From a bacterium (GTDB lineage: Bacteria; Elusimicrobiota; Elusimicrobia; Elusimicrobiales; UBA9959): a stretch of DNA of 18,545 bases. Below are positions 1-7,709 of the stretch, piece by piece; position 1 is the stretch's first letter; each line of letters opens with the position of its first letter. Location of the stretch: the NCBI GenBank assembly GCA_021812825.1, contig JAKAMO010000055.1, positions 1-18,545 on the forward strand. Direction: 5' to 3'. The notes below the pieces were generated by a model. That model ran no database searches and was not told the origin of the DNA. It saw only the letters and a list, made by a program, of their open reading frames with translations. Made by a program: the position numbers and the translations under genes.

Positions 1-1308
1 AAGGTCATTGTGGGCTACGATACCCGCTACATGTCCGAGGATTTCGCCAAGATAGCGGCCGAGTGCATAGCCGCCGAAGGCATAACAGCCGTCTATTCGA
101 AGACCGAGGCCCCCACCCCGGTAGTAGCATGGGAAGTGTTCCGCAACAGCGCTGCCGGCGGCATGACCATCACCGCCAGCCAGTATTTCTCCCACTACAG
201 CGGCATCAAGTGGACGCCCTACTGGGGCGGCCCCGCGCTGCCGGAGATCACGGCCGACCTCGAGGCCAGGGCGCAGGGCCTGACCATAGCCGAAGTGGAG
301 AAGCTGATACCGTTCGACCAGGGCGTCAACGCCGGCATCATCAAGGTGGAGGATTTCCACGACAGCTATTTCCAGCAGCTCTCCTCGCTGCTGGACCTCG
401 GGGCCATAAAGAAGGCGGGCCTCAAGCTCGCCGCCGACTCGGCCCACGGCGCGGCCCGCAGCTTCCTGCGCCCCATGCTGGAGAAGGCCGGGGCGAAGGT
501 CACCGGTCTGCGCGAGGAACGCGACGTGCTCTTCGGCGGCAGCGCGCCCAACACCGGCGAGGACAACCTGAAGGGGCTGCGCGAGGCCGTGGTGAAGGGC
601 AAGCTGAGCCTGGGCCTGGCCTGCGACGCCGACGCGGACCGCTTCGGCGTGATAGACTGCGACGGCACCTGGATCTCCCCCAACCTGGTACTCGGCCTGG
701 CGCTCGAGCACCTGGTGAAGAACCGCGGGCTGAAGGGCAAGGTGGCCCGCTCGGTGATGACCTCCCACTTCGTGGACGCGATAGCCCGGCAGCACGGGCT
801 CGAGGTGCGCGAGACGGCGGTCGGCTTCAAGCACGTCGGCAACCTGCTGCGCTCCGGCCAGTATCTGATAGGCGGCGAGGAATCCGGCGGGCTCTCCATC
901 CTCGGCCACGTCCCGGAGAAGGACGGCATCCTGGCCTGCATGCTGATGGCCGAGATGGTGGCCTACGAGCGCAAGCCGATCAAGAAGATCCTCGCCGAAC
1001 TGCTGAAGAGGACCGGCGGCAGCTTCAGCAATACCCGCCTCACGCTGAAGCTGGACAAGAACATGCACATGCCTTTCCTGGTGGAACGCCTGAAGCTCAA
1101 CCCGCCGCTCAGCCTCGCCGGCGCCTCGGTCTGGCGCATAGACCAGACCGACGGCTTCAAGTTCATCATGAAGGACGGCAGCTGGCTGGGACTGCGCCCT
1201 GCCGGCACGACCACCCCGCTGGTGCGCCTCTACGCCGAGGCGCAGTCGCCGCAGAAGATAGCCGCCCTCTGCGAGGCCGGCCGCAAGATAGTCAGCGGCA
1301 AGTTTTAG
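1..1308 (+). CDS. Phosphoglucomutase/phosphomannomutase family protein (5'-truncated)
   Basis: Alpha-D-phosphohexomutase, which interconverts hexose 1- and 6-phosphates in the cytosol. The reading frame is open from base 1, so about 35-40 N-terminal residues lie outside the window; 435 residues are visible. The first strand reads KVIVGYDTR, the usual start of domain 1. The phosphoserine loop is TAS followed by [11 protein letters not shown], with the serine codon at 178-180; most relatives have TASHNP here, so the histidine and asparagine are replaced. The metal loop DADADR (near 628-645), the sugar-binding loop GGEESGG (near 871-891) and the C-terminal phosphate-binding loop RPAGTTTP are intact. 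The next gene is enolase, 26 bp downstream on the same strand. Family assignment is firm; substrate (glucose, mannose, glucosamine) cannot be decided. Confidence 0.9.
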   Translation, partial: KVIVGYDTRYMSEDFAKIAAECIAAEGITAVYSKTEAPTPVVAWEVFRNSAAGGMTITASQYFSHYSGIKWTPYWGGPALPEITADLEARAQGLTIAEVEKLIPFDQGVNAGIIKVEDFHDSYFQQLSSLLDLGAIKKAGLKLAADSAHGAARSFLRPMLEKAGAKVTGLREERDVLFGGSAPNTGEDNLKGLREAVVKGKLSLGLACDADADRFGVIDCDGTWISPNLVLGLALEHLVKNRGLKGKVARSVMTSHFVDAIARQHGLEVRETAVGFKHVGNLLRSGQYLIGGEESGGLSILGHVPEKDGILACMLMAEMVAYERKPIKKILAELLKRTGGSFSNTRLTLKLDKNMHMPFLVERLKLNPPLSLAGASVWRIDQTDGFKFIMKDGSWLGLRPAGTTTPLVRLYAEAQSPQKIAALCEAGRKIVSGKF

Positions 1309-1334
1309 CAGGACTTCCCAAGGAGACTAACACT

Positions 1335-2618
1335 ATGGACGCTAAGATCAAGAAAATCACCGCCCGGGAAATACTGGACTCCCGCGGCTTCCCCACCGTC
1401 GAGACCGACGTGCTGCTGTCGGACGGCTCCTTCGGCCGCGCCGCGGTCCCCAGCGGGGCCTCCACCGGCACGCACGAGGCGCTGGAGATGCGCGACGGCG
1501 GCAAGCGCTACCTCGGCAAGGGCGTGACCAAGGCCGTGGAGAACGTCAACAAACTCATCGCCGCAGAGGTCTCCGGCCTGAAGGCCGACCAGGTCAAGAT
1601 AGACGAGATGATACTGGACCTGGACGGCACGCAGATGAAGACCAAGCTTGGCGCGAACGCCATACTCTCGGTCTCGATGGCCCTGGCCCGCGCCGGCGCC
1701 GCCTCCGCCGGCCTGCCGCTGTACGCCTATATCCGCAAGGCCTACGGCCTCAAGCACAAGGATTTCGTGCTGCCGGCACCGATGATGAACATCATCAACG
1801 GCGGCAAGCACGCGGACTCCGGCCTCAATATCCAGGAGTTCATGATAGTCCCCACCGGAGCCGCCAGGTTCACCGACGCGATCCGCATGGGCTGCGAGAT
1901 CTATCACACCCTGAAGAAGGTGCTCGCGAAGGCCGGCTACACCACGGCCGTAGGCGACGAGGGAGGCTTCGCCCCGAAGATCTTCACGCACGAGTCCGTG
2001 CTGGAGACCATCTGCAACTCCATCAAGGAGGCCGGCTACACCTTCAAAGAGGTACAGATAGCCCTGGACTCCGCCGCCAGCGAGTTCTTCCAGAACGACC
2101 GTTACGTGTTCGAAGGCAGCAACCTGACCGCCCAGGACCTCACCGCCAAGTACGCTGAGTGGCGCAAGCACTTCCCTATAGTCTCCTACGAGGACCCGCT
2201 TGCCGAGGACGACTGGGAGGGCTGGGACCACCTCAGCAAGCATCTCTGCAAGAAGGCCCGAGTGGTCGGGGACGACCTGTTCGTCACCAACCCCGAGAGG
2301 CTCAAGAAAGGCATCGAGGAGGAGGTCGCCAACGCGATCCTCATCAAGCTCAACCAGATCGGCTCCCTGACCGAGACGATACGCGTCATCGAGATGGCCC
2401 ACAAGGCCGGCTACGCTACCGTGATCTCGCACCGCTCAGGAGAGACCGAGGACGCCTTCATCGCCGACCTCGCGGTGGCCACCAACGCCGGAGCGATAAA
2501 GACCGGAGCGCCCTGCCGCTCCGAGCGCCTCTGCAAGTACAACCAGCTGATCCGCATAGAGGAGGAGCTGGGCAAGAAATCCCGCTACGCCAAGGACGTC
2601 GTCTTTAAGTTCAAGTAA
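1335..2618 (+). CDS. eno: Enolase (phosphopyruvate hydratase)
   Basis: Cytosolic glycolytic enzyme converting 2-phosphoglycerate to phosphoenolpyruvate. The product is 427 residues, normal for the family. Visible family motifs in order: [13 protein letters not shown] at the N-terminus, the mobile loop [19 protein letters not shown], the acid residue in GDEGGFAP, the metal ligands in [20 protein letters not shown] and GDDLFVTNP, the catalytic lysine in ILIKLNQIG, and the signature [17 protein letters not shown] followed by [11 protein letters not shown]. The ATG at 1335 is preceded by AAGGAG, about 9 bases away. An in-frame open stretch continues far upstream through the phosphohexomutase gene, but that is out-of-frame translation of pgm and not an N-terminal extension. 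Confidence 0.98.
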   Translation: MDAKIKKITAREILDSRGFPTVETDVLLSDGSFGRAAVPSGASTGTHEALEMRDGGKRYLGKGVTKAVENVNKLIAAEVSGLKADQVKIDEMILDLDGTQMKTKLGANAILSVSMALARAGAASAGLPLYAYIRKAYGLKHKDFVLPAPMMNIINGGKHADSGLNIQEFMIVPTGAARFTDAIRMGCEIYHTLKKVLAKAGYTTAVGDEGGFAPKIFTHESVLETICNSIKEAGYTFKEVQIALDSAASEFFQNDRYVFEGSNLTAQDLTAKYAEWRKHFPIVSYEDPLAEDDWEGWDHLSKHLCKKARVVGDDLFVTNPERLKKGIEEEVANAILIKLNQIGSLTETIRVIEMAHKAGYATVISHRSGETEDAFIADLAVATNAGAIKTGAPCRSERLCKYNQLIRIEEELGKKSRYAKDVVFKFK

Positions 2619-2627
2619 AGAAGCCCG

Positions 2628-2655
2628 CGCCCCGCTCCGAGCGGGGCGTATTTCC
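2628..2655 (+). terminator. Hairpin after enolase, possible terminator
   Basis: A perfect 9-bp stem (CGCCCCGCT at 2628-2636 and AGCGGGGCG at 2640-2648) with a 3-base loop lies 9 bases after the enolase stop and is followed by a weak T-containing tract (TATTTCC). Two smaller stems follow before the next gene (GCCGG/CCGGC at 2666-2677 and GTCCC/GGGAC at 2679-2694). The short T tract means it may be a partial terminator or an mRNA 3'-end stabiliser rather than a full stop. Confidence 0.55.
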
Positions 2656-2714
2656 GCAGGACCCCGCCGGAACCGGCTGTCCCCTTAACGGGACCCGGCT
2701 GGCGCGGCCACAGT

Positions 2715-3005
2715 ATGAAACCGGTCCGCTTCAAGATAAACCTGAAATACCTGCTGATAACCCTGCTGGCCGCGCTGCTGCTGGGCAACCGCGGCTTTCG
2801 CTCGCTGGTCAAGAACTACCGCGAGTACAGGACCCTTAAAGCCCAGAAAGTGATGCTAGAGGTACAGCGCAAGGACCTCGAACGGCAACTGAAGGAAGTA
2901 GGGGAAAAACCGGCCATAGAGCAGGCCGCCAGACGGGAGCTCAGCATGATAAGGCCGGAGGAGACGGAGTACCGGTTCCCCCCGCCCAGAGAGAGCGACA
3001 GATGA
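2715..3005 (+). CDS. FtsB/DivIC-like septum formation initiator protein
   Basis: Small bitopic inner-membrane protein of 96 residues. It has a basic cytoplasmic N-terminus, one membrane segment (about residues 11-26), then a coiled-coil stretch (about 30-68) and a C-terminal motif REL-MIRPEETEYRFPPP. That motif matches the FtsB/DivIC family, whose members form a complex with FtsL and FtsQ and link the divisome to septal wall synthesis. Position directly after enolase is the common arrangement for ftsB in many bacteria. No clear ribosome binding site precedes the ATG. Its stop overlaps the start of the next gene (ATGA at 3002-3005), so the two are probably translationally coupled. Family call is good from topology and motif; the exact name (ftsB or divIC) is inference. 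Confidence 0.8.
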   Translation: MKPVRFKINLKYLLITLLAALLLGNRGFRSLVKNYREYRTLKAQKVMLEVQRKDLERQLKEVGEKPAIEQAARRELSMIRPEETEYRFPPPRESDR

Positions 3006-3634
3006 AGGTACGCCAGTTCAAGCTGGGCCCGATGGACAATTTCTCCTACCTGCTCTGGGACGAGGAGACGCTGCACGCCGCGGTCATAGACCCCGCCTGG
3101 CAGCCGGAAAAGCTCAAGGCCTTCCTGGCGGAGTCCAAGCTCAAGCTGCAGGCCGTGCTGCTGACGCACGCGCACCCGGACCACGTCAACGCCGTCGCGG
3201 AGTTCGAGGACGCCGAGGACAAATGTCCGGTCTACCTGAACGACGCCGATTATTTCATGCTCGAGTCGCGACCGGCCGGACTGAAAACGGTCTCGGACGG
3301 CGAGCAGCTCCAGGCCGGTTCGCTGAAGATATCCGTGCTGCATACCCCGGGCCACACACCCGGCTCGGTCTGCTATCTGGCCGACGGCTACGTGTTCACC
3401 GGAGACACCCTCTTCATAGGGGAATGCGGACGGGTGGACCTGCCGGGCTCCAGCCCGGAGGCGCTCTACGACAGCTTCGTGAAGCTGGCGGCGCTGCCGG
3501 ACGCCGCTGTCGTCTATCCCGGCCATTCATACAACGGCGACACCTCCACCTTCGGCGTACAGAAGGAGTACAACCTCTACCTCAAGCTGGCAAGGCTCGG
3601 CCGCCGGGAAGATTTCCTGAAGGCGGTGGTCTGA
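3002..3634 (+). CDS. MBL-fold metallo-hydrolase (glyoxalase II-like)
   Basis: Cytosolic metallo-beta-lactamase-fold hydrolase of 210 residues with no signal peptide. The metal-binding motifs are complete: THAHPDH (near residue 59), the histidine in HTPGHTPGS, the bridging aspartate in FTGDTLF, and the last histidine in VVYPGHSYNGD. The segment GECGRVDLPGSSPEALYDSF is characteristic of the branch that contains glyoxalase II, persulfide dioxygenase-like and YcbL-type enzymes. The substrate cannot be read from sequence. It overlaps the FtsB-like gene by 4 bases and is followed by lgt after 11 bases, so it is inside the same transcription unit. Confidence 0.85.
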   Translation: MKVRQFKLGPMDNFSYLLWDEETLHAAVIDPAWQPEKLKAFLAESKLKLQAVLLTHAHPDHVNAVAEFEDAEDKCPVYLNDADYFMLESRPAGLKTVSDGEQLQAGSLKISVLHTPGHTPGSVCYLADGYVFTGDTLFIGECGRVDLPGSSPEALYDSFVKLAALPDAAVVYPGHSYNGDTSTFGVQKEYNLYLKLARLGRREDFLKAVV

Positions 3635-3645
3635 CAGTCTGACTT

Positions 3646-4443
3646 ATGCACCCCGTAATATTCCAACTGGGCTCCTTCAAGCTCCCGGCCTACGGGCTGA
3701 TGGTGGCCTGCGGCTACCTGGCCGCCGTCATCTACATCTTCAGGCGCTCCGCGGCCGCCGGCCTCCGCAAGGACGACGTCTCGGACCTGGTCTTCTACAC
3801 CGTGATCAGCGCGATGCTCGGCGCGAAGCTCTTCTACGCCGTCACGTACTGGAGCGAGTTCGGACAGACCTTCGCGGCGAGGGCGGCGTACGTCCTCAGG
3901 ACCTTCCAGTACGGCTTCGTCTTCTATGGCGGCCTGCTCTCCGGCGCGGCCGCCTTCTACCTGCTGGCCCGGCGCAGAGGCCTTGATTTCGCCGCCTCCG
4001 CGGACCTCTTCGCCCCGGCGCTGGCGCTCGGCCACGCCTTCGGGCGCGTAGGTTGCTTCCTGGCGGGCTGCTGCTACGGCAGCCCCTCCGCCTGCGCGCT
4101 GAGCGTGACCTTCACCGACCCCGCCTCCGAGGTCACCCCCCACCTGCTGGGCGTGCCGCTGCACCCGGTGCAGCTTTACGAGGCCGCCGGCAACCTGGCC
4201 GTCTTCCTGCTGCTTAACACGGCCCTGTCGCGCACCCTGTCCGGCAAGCTGCGCCGCGGTTCGGTGGTCGCGCTCTACGCCGCGCTCTACTCGCTGCTGC
4301 GCTTCTCGCTGGAGTTCCTGCGCGGCGACGACAGGGGAGCCTCGCATCTCGGCCTCTCGCCGGCCCAGCTGATATCTGCGTCGGTCATGGCGGCGGCCGT
4401 CGCGCTGCTGTTCTATCTGCGGAGGGGACATGAAAAAAATTAA
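3646..4443 (+). CDS. lgt: Prolipoprotein diacylglyceryl transferase
   Basis: Integral inner-membrane enzyme that transfers diacylglycerol from phosphatidylglycerol to the lipobox cysteine of preprolipoproteins, the first step of lipoprotein maturation. The 265-residue product is polytopic, with about seven hydrophobic segments. Diagnostic motifs are the N-terminal PAYGLMVACGYL, YGFVFYGGLLSG, the Lgt signature GRVGCFLAGCCYG, and HPVQLYEA near the substrate site, followed by RRGSVVALYAALYSLLRFSLEFLRGD. The HGG motif of enterobacterial Lgt appears here as YGG. The 3' end overlaps the next gene by 14 bases. A likely substrate is encoded nearby, the predicted lipoprotein starting at 6941. Confidence 0.93.
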   Translation: MHPVIFQLGSFKLPAYGLMVACGYLAAVIYIFRRSAAAGLRKDDVSDLVFYTVISAMLGAKLFYAVTYWSEFGQTFAARAAYVLRTFQYGFVFYGGLLSGAAAFYLLARRRGLDFAASADLFAPALALGHAFGRVGCFLAGCCYGSPSACALSVTFTDPASEVTPHLLGVPLHPVQLYEAAGNLAVFLLLNTALSRTLSGKLRRGSVVALYAALYSLLRFSLEFLRGDDRGASHLGLSPAQLISASVMAAAVALLFYLRRGHEKN

Positions 4444-5338
4444 GCTGCTATATTCCGGAGTGCCGGCGCGCCTCGACGTCTTCCTGACCGGGGCCGGAGA
4501 GAACTACTCCCGGTCCTTCGCGCGCAAGCTCATAGAGAGCGGCATGGCCACCGTAAACGGCCTCGCCAAGAAACCGTCCTTCCTGCTGGCCGACGGGGAC
4601 AGCGTCGAGATAACCGTGCCGGCGGCAGGCAGCGCGCAGGCCGGTTTCGAGGACCTGGTCCTCTACGAGGATGATTCCCTGATAGCCGTGCGCAAGCCCG
4701 CCGGCGTGGCGGTCCATCCCAATTCCGCGAACTGGGAGGTCAACCCGAAGGCCGCGCTGCTCGGTGAGCCCACCCTGGTGTCGATGATCTATTCGGCCAG
4801 GCCCAAGATGGCCGCCGGAGGCCTCGAGCGCCTGGGACTGGTGCACCGCCTGGACCGGGACACCAGCGGCCTTATGTTGCTGGCCAAGACCCCCGAGATA
4901 CAGGACATCCTCAAGACGGGCTTCCGGGAAAGGCTGATGGAGAAGACCTATATCGGCGCGGTAGCCGGCATCCCCCGGAAAAGGACCGGATTGATCGACG
5001 CTCCCATAGGCCGGGCCAGCGGCTTCAAGAAGATCAAGGTCTGGGAGTTCGGCCGGGAGGCCGTCACCGAATACACCGTCAAGGAGAAGGGCAGGAACTG
5101 CGCGCTGCTGCATATACACCCGATGACAGGCCGCACGAACCAGATAAGGATACATCTGGCGCATATCGGGCACCCCATAATCGGGGACAAGCTCTACGGC
5201 GGCCCGGACGCGCCGCGCATGCTGCTGCACTCCTTCAGCCTCGTCTTCAGCCATCCCGCCACAGGTAAGGAGACCCGTCTGGAAGCCCCGCTGCCGGAGG
5301 ACTTCAAGGCCGCCTGGAAGCTGGTAAAGGCCCGCTAG
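4430..5338 (+). CDS. RluA-family RNA pseudouridine synthase
   Basis: Cytosolic enzyme that isomerises specific uridines of rRNA or tRNA to pseudouridine. The 302-residue product has an N-terminal S4 RNA-binding domain (about residues 10-65, RLDVFL...SRSFARKLIESGMATVNG) and the RluA catalytic domain with HRLDRDTSGLMLLAKT, whose second aspartate is the catalytic nucleophile. The later motif MTGRTNQIRIHLAHIGHPIIGD is also typical. Domain order resembles RluD (23S rRNA), but the target site is not decidable. The ATG lies inside the lgt 3' end and is preceded by GGAGGGG, supporting translational coupling. It is the last gene of the plus-strand run and is followed by a strong terminator. Confidence 0.93.
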   Translation: MKKIKLLYSGVPARLDVFLTGAGENYSRSFARKLIESGMATVNGLAKKPSFLLADGDSVEITVPAAGSAQAGFEDLVLYEDDSLIAVRKPAGVAVHPNSANWEVNPKAALLGEPTLVSMIYSARPKMAAGGLERLGLVHRLDRDTSGLMLLAKTPEIQDILKTGFRERLMEKTYIGAVAGIPRKRTGLIDAPIGRASGFKKIKVWEFGREAVTEYTVKEKGRNCALLHIHPMTGRTNQIRIHLAHIGHPIIGDKLYGGPDAPRMLLHSFSLVFSHPATGKETRLEAPLPEDFKAAWKLVKAR

Positions 5339-5354
5339 CAGCCGATACCGCAAA

Positions 5355-5390
5355 AAGAAAAAGGGGAGGCCTTTCGGTCTCCCCTTTTTT
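5355..5390. terminator. Bidirectional rho-independent terminator
   Basis: A 13-bp stem (AAAAGGGGAGGCC with GGTCTCCCCTTTT, one G-T wobble) with a TTTC-type loop ends in TTTTTT on the plus strand and, read on the minus strand, in a T tract opposite AAAAAGAAAAA. It sits between convergent genes (RluA-type ending at 5338 and the minus-strand gene ending at 5406) and should stop both. Confidence 0.9.
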
Positions 5391-5405
5391 AAGGCGTTGG
5401 AACGC

Positions 5406-6767
5406 TTACTGCGCGTCGTGGCCCTGCGTGTCGTTGGCCGCGTCCGCGTCGAACGGCAACGGCAGGCCGCGGCGGTTGATGAACATCGTTATCTCCGGAG
5501 CGTCAGCATGCACCTGCGTCATCAGGGCGGTAACGGCGTCGGTCAGCTCCTCAGCGATGTTGCGCAGCTGGGCCTGCTTGTCAGGCTTGTTGATGAACAG
5601 CATCAGGTTGTGGATCAGGTCGCCGCCGCGGCGGCCGATCAGCTCCTCGACCTTCGAGACCAGCTCAGGATGCTGGGCGCGCTCGAAGTTGACGATCGCG
5701 AGCTGCAGCTGGCGGCGGTCCTTGCGGCAGATGCCTATGCCGCTGCCGTTCTTCCCCACTCCGAAGAAATTGACCGGGTTGCCTTCCACGAACTTCCCGT
5801 TCACCACCACGCGGGCGGCCGGGGAGCTGTAGGCCGCGATCAGCGTGGCCTCGGCGAGGTCGTTCTGCCAGGGGTGCTTCCTGAAGCCGGTCATTATGTA
5901 GCGGTCCAGCTCGGCGGCGTAGACGGCGGTGAAGTCGGAGAGCACGCCCTGGGCCGGCACCGAGTTATAAGCCAGGCCGGAAGGGTCCGAGTTCGTCAGG
6001 ATCTTCATCATCGCCCAGTAGAAGCGGGCTGGGTTGCCGGCGGCGGAGAGGTAGTCGTGCATCTCCTGCAGATAGTACTTGTCGGTGACGTCCAGAGGCT
6101 TGTGCACCGGGCTGGCGCCGAAGCTGCGGCCGGACTTCACGTCCTTCTCGAGTTGGGCCGGGTCGCTGCCGGACTTGTATCCGATGTTAAGGAAATAATT
6201 ATTATTATCGAGCACGACCGTCACCCCCGCGCCGGAGGCCAGCGAGAAGAGCGGGGAGACGACCACGGCGGTAAGGCCTATCTTCGAAGCCGGGGCCAGG
6301 CCCAGGTCCTGGACCTTCTTGGCTATAGGAGCCGGGGCAGTAATGGAAGTGGCGGTCTCGCCGGCCAGGGAGTCGGCCAGCTTCCCGAGGCCCTCTTCGC
6401 CGCCCTTTACGGCTTTCACTATCTTGGAATAGACCAGCGGATCGAACTCCGCGGCAGCGGCCTTTACTCCGGCCATATCGGTGAAGGAGAACTTCCTCAG
6501 CGCGTCCTGGTCCAGCGCGGCCTTGAAGCCGTTGCCGGCGGTCATGAAGTCCACGAAAGTGCCGCCGGTAAAGTCGGCCAGGCGCAGCGTGGTCCTGGAG
6601 ACGGTCCTCTCGGAACCGGCCGGGGCCACCGCGCGGGGCATTTCCACGGTTGCGGCAGCGAAGCCGTAGCCGCCGAGGTCGGCAAAAGCGCCGGCGCTGG
6701 AAAGCGTCGGCGCGGCGGACAGTGCGAGAGAGGCTAAAAGCGCTGATACGAATTTCCTGATTTCCAT
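5406..6767 (-). CDS. Exported protein of unknown function
   Basis: Not recognised. The 453-residue product has a clear Sec signal peptide (MEIRKF, then a hydrophobic stretch and an Ala-Ser-rich end around SSAGAFA), so it is exported, probably to the periplasm. The mature part is soluble-looking, with an Ala-rich N-terminal third, a Tyr/Asn-rich middle (DNNNYFLNIGYKSG) and a helical C-terminal third (PELVSKVEELIGRRGGDLIHNLMLFI). There are only a few cysteines and no metal or catalytic motif I can name. The ATG at 6767-6765 is chosen over the adjacent GTG because GGAGAA lies about 8 bases upstream. It stands alone: a terminator lies downstream and a divergent gene upstream. Confidence 0.8.
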   Translation of the reverse strand: MEIRKFVSALLASLALSAAPTLSSAGAFADLGGYGFAAATVEMPRAVAPAGSERTVSRTTLRLADFTGGTFVDFMTAGNGFKAALDQDALRKFSFTDMAGVKAAAAEFDPLVYSKIVKAVKGGEEGLGKLADSLAGETATSITAPAPIAKKVQDLGLAPASKIGLTAVVVSPLFSLASGAGVTVVLDNNNYFLNIGYKSGSDPAQLEKDVKSGRSFGASPVHKPLDVTDKYYLQEMHDYLSAAGNPARFYWAMMKILTNSDPSGLAYNSVPAQGVLSDFTAVYAAELDRYIMTGFRKHPWQNDLAEATLIAAYSSPAARVVVNGKFVEGNPVNFFGVGKNGSGIGICRKDRRQLQLAIVNFERAQHPELVSKVEELIGRRGGDLIHNLMLFINKPDKQAQLRNIAEELTDAVTALMTQVHADAPEITMFINRRGLPLPFDADAANDTQGHDAQ

Positions 6768-6940
6768 CACGTTCTTCTCCGGATAATGGTCTTTACTTCC
6801 TTTTATATTCTAGGAATTGGACCCTGCGGCCGATAGGTTCGATGGGCCCAGCACCGCGAAGTCTTTGGCCCCTTTTTTCCCTGGGACCTTGAGGCCGCGG
6901 CCGGCGGGCCCCAGGCGCCTATTATGTTAAAATCTCATCT
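6768..6940. promoter_or_regulatory. Divergent intergenic region with candidate promoters
   Basis: These 173 bp separate the two divergent envelope genes, so both promoters should be here. On the minus strand an AT-rich TAGAATATAAAA tract (6801-6812) could be a -10 region for the exported protein. On the plus strand TATGTT/TTAAAAT (6923-6933) lies only 8-18 bases before the lipoprotein ATG. No good -35 hexamer is seen for either. A CCTGGG/CCCAGG pair (about 6880-6914) encloses the palindrome GGCCGCGGCC. Promoter calls are inference. Confidence 0.35.
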
Positions 6941-7648
6941 ATGAAAACTCTCGAGTTGAGGATCCCGCCCGGCATGACACAGGGACTACAACTGCTGCTG
7001 GCGGCCGCATTGCTGAGCGGCTGCGCCACGCGGGAGAGGAAGGCGGAGAATATGCACGGACCAGAATACCCGGCCGGCTGGTGGACGGCCGTCCCGCAGG
7101 ATAAGACGGCGTCATGGGAGGTGCTCCCGCAGGCCGCCGGCCCGGGGGAGGTGGTCCTCTCCAAGCGCAACGAGCTGGGGCTTCTCTCCAACTTCGCGGC
7201 CACCCCGTTCGAGCTGGATGGCGCCCGCTACGCCAGCCTGGAGGGCTTCTGGCAGATGATGCTGTACCCGGAGGGCCCGGACGATCCCCGCGCTCTCTTT
7301 CCCGGGCTGGAGTGGAAGCACACGAGGGCCCAGGTGGCGGCCATGACCGGCTTCGAGGCCAAGACCGCGGGGGATCTGGCCTGGGCCAACATGAAGAAGA
7401 TGGGGATAAACTGGGTGACGTACCACGGTAAAAGGATGGATTATTATGTCCCTGACAAAGGGGAGCACTACGACCTCATCGTCCGCGCTACCCGGGCCAA
7501 GATCGAACAGAACCCGGAGGTGAAGCGCATTCTGCTGGCCACCGGAGACCTTGTACTGCGCCCCGACCATCACCAGCCGGCGGACGCCCCCCCCTCCTGG
7601 CACTATTTCGATATCTACATGGGGCTGCGGGCGGCCCTGCACGAATGA
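6941..7648 (+). CDS. Predicted lipoprotein with NADAR/YbiA-like domain
   Basis: The 235-residue product begins with a type II signal peptide: a hydrophobic run and the lipobox LSGC with the lipidated cysteine at residue 28, followed by ATRERK. The mature part, from about residue 73, resembles the NADAR (YbiA, DUF1768) fold: SKRNELGLLSNFAATPFELDG, then YASLEGFWQ with the conserved glutamate (E101), a long helical region, and ILLATGDLVL (197-206). The usual C-terminal WG-G pattern is degenerate. Known NADAR proteins are cytosolic and cleave N-glycosidic bonds in riboflavin-pathway intermediates or in ADP-ribosylated guanine; a lipid-anchored version is unusual. The start is uncertain: the first ATG has no ribosome site, and the in-frame ATG at 6974 still leaves a complete signal peptide. 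Confidence 0.72.
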   Translation: MKTLELRIPPGMTQGLQLLLAAALLSGCATRERKAENMHGPEYPAGWWTAVPQDKTASWEVLPQAAGPGEVVLSKRNELGLLSNFAATPFELDGARYASLEGFWQMMLYPEGPDDPRALFPGLEWKHTRAQVAAMTGFEAKTAGDLAWANMKKMGINWVTYHGKRMDYYVPDKGEHYDLIVRATRAKIEQNPEVKRILLATGDLVLRPDHHQPADAPPSWHYFDIYMGLRAALHE

Positions 7649-7658
7649 GCAGAAACAA

Positions 7659-7696
7659 AAAGAGGAGCGCCGGTCATAAGACCGGCGCTCCTCTTT
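7659..7696. terminator. Rho-independent terminator between convergent genes
   Basis: A perfect 17-bp stem (AAAGAGGAGCGCCGGTC at 7659-7675 and its complement at 7680-7696) with loop ATAA sits between the lipoprotein stop at 7648 and the minus-strand GH57 stop at 7710. The plus side ends in CTCTTTC; the minus side runs into TTTGTTTC. It probably serves both genes. Confidence 0.85.
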
Positions 7697-7709
7697 CATG
7701 CCCGGAGAG

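Noticed and set aside
63..1334. Open frame upstream of and in frame with enolase, suggesting a fusion or long N-terminus
   Set aside because: It lies on top of the phosphohexomutase gene in another frame and translates to low-complexity Arg/Gly/Pro-rich sequence; a ribosome site stands right before the enolase ATG.
5397..6737. 446-codon plus-strand frame opposite the exported protein
   Set aside because: High GC leaves long antisense frames; the minus strand has the signal peptide, ribosome site and terminator, while the plus frame has biased Arg/Val/Gly/His composition.
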